Source of the DNA: a bacterium
GTDB taxonomy: Bacteria; UBP18; UBA7526
DNA: 16,605 bases
Reading direction: 5' to 3'
Assembly (NCBI GenBank): GCA_030615855.1
Contig: JAUWYL010000023.1
Coordinates: 1 to 16,605, forward strand
Positions 7,114 to 12,272 of the stretch are shown here, piece by piece. Position numbers and translations under genes: made by a program. The notes below the pieces were generated by a model. The model ran no database searches. It saw only the letters and a program-made list of their open reading frames with translations, and was not told the DNA's origin. Within the stretch, counting starts at the first letter, position 1, and each line of letters begins with the position of its first letter.

Positions 7114-7515
7114 TTGCAATAGGTCATCTAGGGTATTAGAATCCAAGAACTGGGTGATTCTCTCTCCCAATCTCTTCCACAATAAACGAGGAATACAGAC
7201 ATCTATCCTATGGCATTTGGGTTTCTTCTTGGGCTCGATACAGGAGATAGGAGCCAGGGACTCCTCAACCGCCCTTATAATGTCAGAGATCCTGATCTCT
7301 TTCGGCCTCTTTCTGAGCAGGTATCCTCCTCCTGGACCGCGCACGCTTTCCACCAGGCCGGCTTTCCTTAATTTCAAGAAGAGCTGCTCAAGATAGTTCA
7401 GAGAGATCTCCTCCCTCTCCGAGATCTGCTTCAGAGGAACCGGGCCATTCTGAGAATAGGAAGCGAGATCGAACATAGCTCTTACCCCATACTGTCCCTT
7501 CGTTGAAAGACGCAT
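7027..7515 (-). CDS. Rrf2 family (IscR-like) transcriptional regulator
   Basis: A 162-residue regulator. It opens with the Rrf2 signature MRLSTKGQYGVRAMFDLA, followed by a winged helix (ISLNYLEQLFLKLRKAGLVESVRGPGGGYLL). The effector region keeps three cysteines, C92, C101 and C107 (SCIEP ... KCHRIDVCIPRLLW). These match the three Fe-S ligands of IscR with a longer first spacing, so it probably senses an Fe-S cluster. The family fold ends near DLLQ (residue 134); the remaining 28 residues are repeat-encoded and rich in K, R and E. A strong GGAGG precedes the ATG. It heads a packed operon with nadA and a radical SAM gene, both encoding Fe-S enzymes. An IscR-type-1-like operator lies 220 bases upstream. 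CymR or NsrR-type alternatives are less likely given the cysteines. Confidence 0.88.
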   Translation of the reverse strand: MRLSTKGQYGVRAMFDLASYSQNGPVPLKQISEREEISLNYLEQLFLKLRKAGLVESVRGPGGGYLLRKRPKEIRISDIIRAVEESLAPISCIEPKKKPKCHRIDVCIPRLLWKRLGERITQFLDSNTLDDLLQTRKREYTRITTAKPQKENERRKEKQGHE

Positions 7516-7734
7516 AACTCCCTCCTCTAAACGCTGATTTCTTTTATTGCTTACTGTTTTTGCTTATTGGACGCTGATACTCAACGCACTTCGTTTGCCT
7601 TGAGATGTTAGCCGCTGATTCAGCAGTTCGGAGCACGGCCTTCGGCCTTGAGTTCGGTGTTTCCTTTGTCTCCGAACTCTGAACTCTGAACTCCGAACTC
7701 CGAACTAAACTATCTGCGGTCATCTGCGTTTGCA
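7516..7734. other. Repeat-filled leader of the Rrf2 operon
   Basis: About 220 bases between the putative operator and the Rrf2 start, with no convincing -10 box or gene. It holds two 'CGCTGAT' motifs, an AAGGCCGAAGGCC hairpin, inverted AGTTCGGAG/CTCCGAACT arms, the 7-base tandem array at 7674-7706 and an ATCTGCGGTCATCTGCG unit (about 7711-7728). It looks like successive repeat insertions rather than a conserved leader. Confidence 0.5.
7674..7706. repeat. 7-base tandem repeat (GAACTCY), 4.7 copies
   Basis: Units GAACTCT, GAACTCT, GAACTCC, GAACTCC, GAACT in direct tandem. The unit is also present in inverted form nearby (AGTTCGGAG near 7625 and GAGTTCGG near 7650). It lies between the operator and the start of the Rrf2 gene. 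Confidence 0.9.
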
Positions 7735-7759
7735 GTGGTTGACTAAATTTGTCAAGTAT
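7735..7759 (-). promoter_or_regulatory. IscR type-1-like operator overlapping a -35 TTGACA
   Basis: Read on the minus strand, this 25-base site agrees with 22 of 25 positions of the E. coli IscR type-1 consensus as I recall it (ATASYYGACTRWWWYAGTCRRSTAT). It has the dyad TTGAC-N7-GTCAA. It contains a perfect -35 box TTGACA (7750-7755). At 16-19 bases downstream, where the -10 should be, only repeat sequence is found. It probably autoregulates the Rrf2 operon. Confidence 0.6.
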
Positions 7760-7764
7760 TTTTA

Positions 7765-7799
7765 CAAAAAAATAAAAAGTCTCTAAAAAGACGACTTTT
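7765..7799 (-). terminator. Intrinsic terminator after the bactofilin gene
   Basis: On the minus strand, AAAAGTC pairs with GACTTTT, and an inner TCT/AGA extends the stem past one bulged base. TATTTTTTT follows. It lies 20 bases past the bactofilin stop and ends the LytM-bactofilin transcript just before the Rrf2 operator. Confidence 0.75.
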
Positions 7800-7819
7800 C
7801 ATTCGTGTCTATTCGTGCC

Positions 7820-8236
7820 CTATTCCTTAATCTTTTTTACCTCGATCTCCTCCTCTTCTGTCTTTACCTTCTCCTTCGGTTCCACCTTTCCCTTCATGTT
7901 GCAGTTCCCCTGGAAGATGACCCCTTCTGCGATGGCCAATATGGGAGTCTGAATATCGCCATATAATTGAGCGGTGGAGAGAAGTTCCAACCTGGTCTCT
8001 GCGGTCATGTTTCCCGTCACCTTCCCCCCGATAACGATATTGGGGGCCATAATATCTGCCTTTATTATCCCTGTCTCACCAATAATCACGCTATCCCGGG
8101 CAAGGATCTTTCCATCCACCTTTCCATCAATCCTTAAAGTCCCTTCGCACTCTACCGTCCCCTTGAACCGCGAACCATCTCCCAGCAGAGTATTAATCGC
8201 TCCTCCCGCAGGAGCAGCCTTCTTCTCTCTAAACAT
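7820..8236 (-). CDS. Bactofilin
   Basis: A 138-residue bactofilin, a nucleotide-independent beta-helical cytoskeletal protein that polymerises and scaffolds cell-wall enzymes. The core runs from about residue 15 to 115 with the family's repeating hydrophobic/glycine pattern: GDGSRFKGTVECEGTLRIDG, GKVDGKILARDSVIIGETG, IKADIMAPNIVIGG, VTGNMTAETRLELLSTAQLYGDIQTP. The termini are short and disordered, with a charged K/E tail. GGAGG five bases before the ATG lies inside the end of the upstream LytM gene, two bases from its stop, so the pair is coupled. Bactofilin beside an M23/LytM gene is a widespread cell-shape pairing, as with CcmA and Csd1 in Helicobacter. The stop is followed directly by an ATTCGTG repeat and the terminator. 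Confidence 0.93.
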   Translation of the reverse strand: MFREKKAAPAGGAINTLLGDGSRFKGTVECEGTLRIDGKVDGKILARDSVIIGETGIIKADIMAPNIVIGGKVTGNMTAETRLELLSTAQLYGDIQTPILAIAEGVIFQGNCNMKGKVEPKEKVKTEEEEIEVKKIKE

Positions 8237-8238
8237 CC

Positions 8239-8982
8239 CTACCTCCAGTCACTAATATAATCTAAAGGATCTATTTCTTTGTCAAACCTTCCCACCTGGT
8301 AGGAGATTCCTCTCCCACCTAAATAGCCGATGGTCTCACCTTTTTTTACCTTTTTTCCAACCTTGACACTCACTTTTTCTAAATTCTTATATTCTGTCTT
8401 GAGATTATTTCCATGATCTATGATTACCTTTCCTCCAGAAGCACAAAGAATCCTTCCCTCTGCTGTTGCCCGAATCGCACTTCCCGGAAGAGAAGCAATC
8501 TCCAATCCTTTAAGAGATTTTGAAATAATCCATCCCTTCTCAACCGGACTTATGGAGGGGAGGAATGCTTCCTTCATCCTCTCCCCTTCCAATCCCTTCT
8601 CCAGTTCAGAGAGGCTCCTCTCCTCTCTTTCCAGGAACCTTTCTTCCATCAAGACTCGTGGGCTCTCCTGGGCTGGACCACCTGTTGCTACCTCAGTCTC
8701 CCGAGAAGAACCGGTCAAGACCTTCAACTTCGCCTCTAATCCACGAACATCGCTCATGGTCTCTCTAATCTTGGTCACCTCACTGGAAAGCTCTAAGTTG
8801 GCTCTCCTTGTCTCAGAGAATGCTCTAAATCTAAATAAGAAGAGGCCAGAAAGAATGATTGTCCCTGCGCATAGAAGGATGAGAGAACAAAAGATAGCCA
8901 GAGGGATTCTTAGATTATAAGAGTTCCTCTGGCTATGAGGAATAAAGATAACGGTTACTAATCTCCTAAATCCTTTTTTCAT
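8239..8982 (-). CDS. Membrane-anchored LytM (M23-like) protein lacking zinc ligands
   Basis: A 247-residue inner-membrane protein. A short cytoplasmic N-terminus (MKKGFRRLVTVIFIPHSQRN, typical of bacterial M23 membrane proteins) is followed by one TM helix (about residues 25-50), a coiled-coil region (about 55-150) and a C-terminal LytM domain (about 155-245). The domain keeps the fold's landmarks (ATAEGRILCASGGKVIIDHGN, VKVGKKVKKGETIGYLGG) but not the catalytic residues. HxGxD reads LKGLE, the Y-x-H-L histidine is N, and HLH reads SYQ. It is therefore probably a regulator rather than a peptidase. I start it at ATG 8980-8982, which has GGAGAG eight bases upstream. An in-frame ORF continues 27 codons further, but those codons lie in a repeat. 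Its own promoter is at 9061-9091. Confidence 0.8.
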   Translation of the reverse strand: MKKGFRRLVTVIFIPHSQRNSYNLRIPLAIFCSLILLCAGTIILSGLFLFRFRAFSETRRANLELSSEVTKIRETMSDVRGLEAKLKVLTGSSRETEVATGGPAQESPRVLMEERFLEREERSLSELEKGLEGERMKEAFLPSISPVEKGWIISKSLKGLEIASLPGSAIRATAEGRILCASGGKVIIDHGNNLKTEYKNLEKVSVKVGKKVKKGETIGYLGGRGISYQVGRFDKEIDPLDYISDWR

Positions 8983-9005
8983 CAGTTTCTCTCCACAAGT
9001 AGCAA

Positions 9006-9056
9006 AATAAGAACCTGACTCCGTCAGAACCTTGTTTTGCTTATTCAAGTTCCGAT
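9006..9056. repeat. AAGAACCTGAC palindromic repeat upstream of the LytM gene
   Basis: Begins AATAAGAACCTGAC, with a CTGAC-TCC-GTCAG hairpin, then CAGAACCTTGTT. It shares its first 14 bases and the CAGAACCTTGTT block with the insert inside rsmG (11805-11867). It lies between the promoter and the LytM start and creates the false N-terminal extension of that ORF. Confidence 0.8.
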
Positions 9057-9060
9057 GCTT

Positions 9061-9091
9061 CAAAATAACACAGGATAGATGGCTTTGTCAA
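9061..9091 (-). promoter_or_regulatory. Sigma70-like promoter for the LytM-bactofilin pair
   Basis: On the minus strand there is a perfect -35 TTGACA (9086-9091), followed at 15-17 bases by an AT-rich -10 region TGTTATTTT (9061-9070). The start codon of the LytM gene lies about 80 bases downstream. The -10 is imperfect, so the exact hexamer is uncertain. Confidence 0.6.
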
Positions 9092-9094
9092 GCA

Positions 9095-9230
9095 TTTTTT
9101 GAAACACGGATCTACACGGATAGGAACACGCCTGCCTGTCGACAGACAGAGATAGGCACGAATTTATCTGTGATCATCCGACCACGACAGCTGTCGTGGT
9201 GCCCGAAATCTGTGGTAATCCGTGCATAAA
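9095..9230. repeat. Composite CACGGAT/ATCCGTG repeat with nested palindromes
   Basis: Occupies most of the parB-LytM gap. Outer words are CACGGAT (twice) on the left and ATCTGTG, ATCCG, ATCTGTGGTAATCCGTG on the right, so the two ends are complementary. Inside are a near-perfect palindrome around CTGTCGACAG (about 9132-9149) and a perfect 20-base palindrome at 9181-9200. I see no gene. Confidence 0.8.
9181..9200. repeat. Perfect 20-base palindrome
   Basis: ACCACGACAGCTGTCGTGGT is fully self-complementary with no loop. It sits inside the composite repeat between ATCCG and GCCCGAAATC, as if inserted into that repeat. Confidence 0.9.
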
Positions 9231-9235
9231 GAGGT

Positions 9236-10111
9236 TTACAAAGATGAAGAAGGTTCGGGAGGTTTCTGCCCTCTTAACTTCTCTAAAATCCCCTCTAATT
9301 GCTCGCTGGAATAATACTCTATCTCAATCCTTCCCTTCTCTTCACTCACTGGCTTGATCCTAACCTTAGTCCCTAAAGCCTTGTTTAGCTCCTCCTCAAC
9401 TGCCAGGATCTCCGGGGGTCTGGGAATCACCTTCTTCGGTGGAAGGACTACCTTTCCTTTTAATTTATTGACCAAATCCTCTGTTTCCCTCACAGATAAT
9501 CCATTTCTCTTCACCTTCTTGACTGCCTTTATCTGTAAAGCCCGATTCTCAAGACTCAAGATTGCCAGTCCATGGCCCCGGGAGAGGTTTCCCTTAGAGA
9601 TCTCCCCCTGGACCTCTTTCGGGAGTTTTAACAATCTCAAGGTATTGGCTACCGTTGCCTGATCCTTTCCAATCTCCCTTGCTAAGTCCTCCTGCTTTAT
9701 TTTGAACTCCTTTATTACCCTGCGATAGGCATAGGCCTCCTCCATGGGATTCAGATCCTCCCTCTGTAAGTTCTCAATGAGAGCCAGTTCGAGCATCTCA
9801 GTATCAGAGACTTCCCTCACAATCAAAGGAATCTTCTCCAAGCCCAGCCTCTTCGCTGCCCTAAGCCTTCTCTCCCCAGTAATTAGCTCATATCCTCCCT
9901 CTACCACCCTTGCCAGCACCGGTTGGATGACCCCCTTTTCTCTTATGGAAGAAACGAGTTCTTTCAACTTCTGAGGATCGAACTCCTCCCGTGGCTGGAA
10001 CCTATTCGGCCTTATTGAGGACAATTTGGCCTCAATAACATTCTCCTCCTTCACCGGTCCCACCTCTGGTATGAGAGCAGCCAGCCCTTTACCTAATGCC
10101 TTCTTAGCCAT
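9236..10111 (-). CDS. parB: Chromosome-partitioning protein ParB (Spo0J)
   Basis: A CTPase clamp that loads at parS, spreads and recruits SMC while ParA moves the origin. The N-terminus is typical (MAKKALGKGLAALIPE). The ParB/Srx core includes IRPNRFQPREEFD, the C-motif GGYELITGERRLRAAKRLG near residue 75 and ENLQREDLNPMEEA near 113. The parS-binding helix-turn-helix follows (KQEDLAREIGKDQATVANTLRLLKLP, about 138-163), then a C-terminal dimerisation domain and a proline/serine tail. About 291 residues is normal length. I start at the second of two adjacent ATGs (10109-10111) because AGGAGG is six bases from it and only three from the first. It follows parA by about 65 bases containing GTTAAC/CCAGTTT repeat fragments. 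Confidence 0.96.
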   Translation of the reverse strand: MAKKALGKGLAALIPEVGPVKEENVIEAKLSSIRPNRFQPREEFDPQKLKELVSSIREKGVIQPVLARVVEGGYELITGERRLRAAKRLGLEKIPLIVREVSDTEMLELALIENLQREDLNPMEEAYAYRRVIKEFKIKQEDLAREIGKDQATVANTLRLLKLPKEVQGEISKGNLSRGHGLAILSLENRALQIKAVKKVKRNGLSVRETEDLVNKLKGKVVLPPKKVIPRPPEILAVEEELNKALGTKVRIKPVSEEKGRIEIEYYSSEQLEGILEKLRGQKPPEPSSSL

Positions 10112-10134
10112 CATTAACCTCCTAATAGTCTCTT

Positions 10135-10176
10135 TATCGTTAGCCAGTTTACCAGTTTTTCAGTTAACCGGCAAAC
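10135..10176. repeat. Short CCAGTTTACC/GTTAACCGG repeat fragment
   Basis: TTAGCCAGTTTACCAGTTTTTCAGTTAACCGG lies in the parA-parB gap. It uses the same vocabulary (CCAGTTTAC, GTTAAC) as the 11207-11272 repeat. Confidence 0.55.
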
Positions 10177-10179
10177 AAA

Positions 10180-10947
10180 TTATTCTTTAGACTGTGCAAT
10201 AATCTCTCTGGCAAATTTCTTGTATGCTTTTGCTCCCGCACAATGTCTATCGTACAGCGATATCGGTTTTCCAAAACTCGGTGCCTCTGAAAGCCTAACA
10301 TTCCTCGGAATAACTGTTTTGTAAACTTTATCTCCGAAGTATTCCTTTACTTCTGCCGCTACCTGATGGGATAAGTTCGTCCTGGTATCAAACATAGTGA
10401 GTAATACCCCGGCCAACTTTAAAGATGGATTATAATTCCTCTGGATTAAACCAATGGTATTCAGTAGTTGGCCTAATCCTTCCAAAGGATAGTACTCACA
10501 CTGCATGGGAACGATGACCTCATCAGAAGCGGTTAAAGTATTTATGGTCAAAAGCCCTAAAGAAGGAGGACAATCGACGATATTGTAATCGTATCTTTCC
10601 TTAATATTCCCCAATGCTCTCTTGAGCAATGTCTCTCGAGATTCTAAATTTACCAGCTCTATCTGAGCACCAGAGAGCTGGATATTTGAAGGGACAAGAT
10701 CCAAGTTCCTTATCTGGGTGGGTAGAAGGACCCTTTCTATCGGTCTATGGGCGATTAATACCTCATAGATAGAGTGCTCCACTCTATTCTTATCTATACC
10801 CACACCACTCGTTGTATTCCCCTGGGGATCGATGTCTATTAAGAGCGTTTTCCGACGATGGCTAGCTAAATAAGCAGCTAAATTAACAGCGGTGGTAGTC
10901 TTTCCCACTCCGCCCTTCTGATTGACAATAGCATAGACCTTTCCCAT
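10180..10947 (-). CDS. parA: Chromosome-partitioning ATPase ParA (Soj)
   Basis: A deviant-Walker P-loop ATPase that binds the nucleoid as an ATP dimer and is stimulated by ParB. Visible: MGKVYAIVNQKGGVGKTTTAVNLAAYLA with both signature lysines, Walker A' LLIDIDPQGNTTSGVG near residue 38, YDYNIVDCPPSLGLLT near 118, and MQCEYYPLEGLGQLL near 148. About 255 residues matches chromosomal Soj proteins. I start at ATG 10945-10947 because AGGTGG precedes it at five bases and the family starts with MGKV; the earlier ATG at 10956 touches the Shine-Dalgarno. It is preceded by a 149-base repeat, and before that by a promoter at 11110-11137. It heads the parAB unit. Confidence 0.97.
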   Translation of the reverse strand: MGKVYAIVNQKGGVGKTTTAVNLAAYLASHRRKTLLIDIDPQGNTTSGVGIDKNRVEHSIYEVLIAHRPIERVLLPTQIRNLDLVPSNIQLSGAQIELVNLESRETLLKRALGNIKERYDYNIVDCPPSLGLLTINTLTASDEVIVPMQCEYYPLEGLGQLLNTIGLIQRNYNPSLKLAGVLLTMFDTRTNLSHQVAAEVKEYFGDKVYKTVIPRNVRLSEAPSFGKPISLYDRHCAGAKAYKKFAREIIAQSKE

Positions 10948-10958
10948 TTCATCCACCT

Positions 10959-11107
10959 AGATAAGCCTCACTCCACTCAGCAATCTTCACAGATTAGCAC
11001 AGATTGACTAAACTGATTAGCACGGATTTAGTGATAAGAATCAGTGCTAATCCGTATCTTTTAGTCCGTGCCCATCCGTGTAACTATCAAAATTCCAAAG
11101 CTTAAAT
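10959..11107. repeat. Long intergenic repeat, copy A
   Basis: Starts AGATAAGCCTCACT, then AGATTAGCACAGATTGACTAAACTGATTAGCACGG, GTGCTAATCCGTATCTTTTA, GTCCGTGCCCATCCGTGTAACTAT and a tail CAAAATTCCAAAGC. Copy B (12824-13049) has the same parts in the same order and orientation, plus an extra 80-base insert. GATTAGCAC and GTGCTAATC form a 9-base stem. It lies between the parA promoter and parA, so it would be the 5' leader of the parAB mRNA. Confidence 0.9.
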
Positions 11108-11109
11108 CC

Positions 11110-11137
11110 ATTCTAACACAAAAATAACGAAAAGCAA
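11110..11137 (-). promoter_or_regulatory. Sigma70-like promoter for parAB
   Basis: On the minus strand: -35 TTGCTT (11132-11137), 16-base AT-rich spacer, -10 TAGAAT (11110-11115). It immediately follows the T-run of the rsmG terminator and is about 160 bases upstream of parA. Confidence 0.6.
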
Positions 11138-11138
11138 G

Positions 11139-11168
11139 AAAAAAATCTCTACCGCGATTAAACGGCAG
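11139..11168 (-). terminator. Intrinsic terminator downstream of rsmG
   Basis: On the minus strand, CTGCCG-TTTAATCG-CGGTAG (6-base stem, one G-T pair) is followed by AGATTTTTTT. It lies between the parS-like palindrome and the parAB promoter. Confidence 0.55.
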
Positions 11169-11179
11169 GGGATTCATAA

Positions 11180-11199
11180 AATATTCCACGTGGAATATT
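11180..11199. promoter_or_regulatory. parS-like ParB-binding palindrome 1
   Basis: AATATTCCACGTGGAATATT is a perfect 20-base palindrome with the core TTCCACGTGGAA of bacterial parS (commonly TGTTCCACGTGGAACA). The usual G/C at the outer position is A/T here. It lies in the rsmG-parA gap, as expected of parS. Confidence 0.85.
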
Positions 11200-11206
11200 C
11201 TGAAGA

Positions 11207-11272
11207 GTTTACAGTTACCAGTTTACAGTAACCAGTTTTTTACTGTTAACTGTTCGCTGGTTACTGGTTACT
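11207..11272. repeat. GTAACCAGT/ACTGGTTAC inverted repeat
   Basis: Contains several CCAGTTT/GTTAAC words and a 9-base stem GTAACCAGT (11228-11236) against ACTGGTTAC (11263-11271). It is in the gap after rsmG. No U-run follows, so it is not scored as a terminator. Confidence 0.65.
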
Positions 11273-11303
11273 TTTGAGACCACCGATCACCGATTACTGA
11301 TTA

Positions 11304-12092
11304 TTATCTCAAGGGCCTCTTCTGAGGGATTCCTGAACAGCGGGGGAATCTATGGGGTGTTTCCAATATCTTCTCAATAATTACTAATTTTCTCAATTTA
11401 CGGGAGAAGGGGAGTTTTAAAGAGATAATCCCTTTTAGATCTCCTCCTAATATCTCAATGGCCTTCCTCGCTTCTTCCAGTTCCTTACCTAAATTCTGGC
11501 CTTTTTGAGCGATGAATAGACCTCTAATTTTTAAGAAGGGGATTCCCAACTCAACGAGGATATTTAACCTTGCTAATGCCCGGGCTAAGACTATATCATA
11601 TCTTTCTCGATATCCTTCCTTTCTTCCATACTCTTCTGCCCGGCCCCAGATTATCTCTAAGTCCTTTAGTCGCAAGGACTTAGAGAGATATCTCAAGAAC
11701 TCTATCCTCTTTCTTGAAGAGTCAAGAAGCGATAGGGAAATCTGAGGTTTTAGAATCTTCAGAGGAATTCCAGGGAATCCAGCACCAGTCCCGATGTCTA
11801 TAACTCTAATAAGAACCTGACCTTTGGGCAGAACCTTGTTACTTTGTAAGTTAAAGTTCGGGTAGGGCGTAATAGGACCAATCTCTTCTATTCCTTTGAT
11901 AATTGTCAGGGAATCCAAAAAGTGGGTAATGATGATCTCTCTTGGATCCTTAAGAGAAGTTAGGTTCATCCTCTTGTTCCAATTCCGGAGGATCTCTAAA
12001 TAGGTGAGAAACTGTTTGACCTGCCTCTCACTTAACTCAAGCCCTAACTCTTCTGCTCCGTCAACAAGGATCTTCTTTAATTTGCTTGACAT
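11304..12092 (-). CDS. rsmG: 16S rRNA (guanine527-N7)-methyltransferase RsmG (GidB)
   Basis: A 262-residue SAM-dependent methyltransferase of 16S rRNA G527. Motifs: NWNKRMNLTSLKDP near residue 37, THFLDSL at 56, the SAM loop VIDIGTGAGFPGIPLKI at 97-113, DSSRKRIEFL near 123 and VLARALARLNILVEL near 158. The C-terminus PRCSGIPQKRPL is typical of Gram-positive-like RsmG. Between the FLDSL helix and the SAM loop there is an extra segment of about 21 residues (76-96) encoded by an AAGAACCTGAC repeat; B. subtilis RsmG has a much shorter link here. The frame is intact. Its Shine-Dalgarno (GGAA, nine bases before ATG) is the right half of parS-like site 2. It lies between DUF4416 and parA, in the classical origin-proximal place. 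Confidence 0.95.
   Translation of the reverse strand: MSSKLKKILVDGAEELGLELSERQVKQFLTYLEILRNWNKRMNLTSLKDPREIIITHFLDSLTIIKGIEEIGPITPYPNFNLQSNKVLPKGQVLIRVIDIGTGAGFPGIPLKILKPQISLSLLDSSRKRIEFLRYLSKSLRLKDLEIIWGRAEEYGRKEGYRERYDIVLARALARLNILVELGIPFLKIRGLFIAQKGQNLGKELEEARKAIEILGGDLKGIISLKLPFSRKLRKLVIIEKILETPHRFPRCSGIPQKRPLR
11805..11867. repeat. AAGAACCTGAC repeat inserted in rsmG
   Basis: AATAAGAACCTGAC, then CAGAACCTTGTT, then AAGTTCGG-like sequence. It is colinear with the intergenic copy at 9006-9056 and encodes residues 76-96 of RsmG in frame. Confidence 0.85.
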
Positions 12093-12097
12093 CTGAT

Positions 12098-12117
12098 TTT
12101 ATTCCACGTGGAATAAA
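12098..12117. promoter_or_regulatory. parS-like ParB-binding palindrome 2, overlapping the rsmG ribosome binding site
   Basis: TTTATTCCACGTGGAATAAA is a perfect 20-base palindrome with the same TTCCACGTGGAA core as the site at 11180-11199. Read on the minus strand, its GTGGAA lies nine bases before the rsmG ATG and is the only plausible Shine-Dalgarno. Confidence 0.85.
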
Positions 12118-12272
12118 CGCCTTCGGCGTAAATCCCAAATTACAAACCCCAAATCACAAACAATCACCAATTACCAAATAACCAATGAACCAAACAGATT
12201 GTATCTTGTATCTGCTCAATCTATCCTCTGCTTACTTTCCCACCTGCCCTGTATCGTCCCTCGTCCCACCGA
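12118..12272. other. Low-complexity gap between DUF4416 and rsmG
   Basis: No gene seen. Next to parS there is an ACGCCTTCGGCGT hairpin (12117-12129). Then follows an AT-rich stretch of overlapping words (CAAATTACAAACCCCAAATCACAAACAATCACC, in short CAAATYAC/CAATTACC units, about 12137-12187). Near the DUF4416 stop is CCCACCGATCAC, a word also found just after rsmG (11280-11290). I found no convincing promoter or terminator. Confidence 0.5.

Noticed and set aside
8239-8982. Annotation as an active M23 metallopeptidase
   Set aside because: HxGxD, the Y-x-H-L histidine and HLH are all replaced, so no zinc site can be formed from the visible residues.
8983-9063. A 27-codon upstream extension of the LytM gene (MKHRNLNKQNK...)
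   Set aside because: It overlaps the AAGAACCTGAC repeat and abuts the promoter -10. The ATG at 8982 has GGAGAG at good spacing and matches the usual family N-terminus.
9095-9230. A possible CRISPR array from the recurring ATCCGTG/CACGGAT words
   Set aside because: The units are 7-9 bases with irregular 2-20 base spacing, occur in both orientations, and have no cas genes nearby.
12118-12272. A promoter for rsmG in the gap after DUF4416
   Set aside because: Pieces such as TTGAGC and TACAAT are visible on the minus strand but only about 10 bases apart; no properly spaced pair found.
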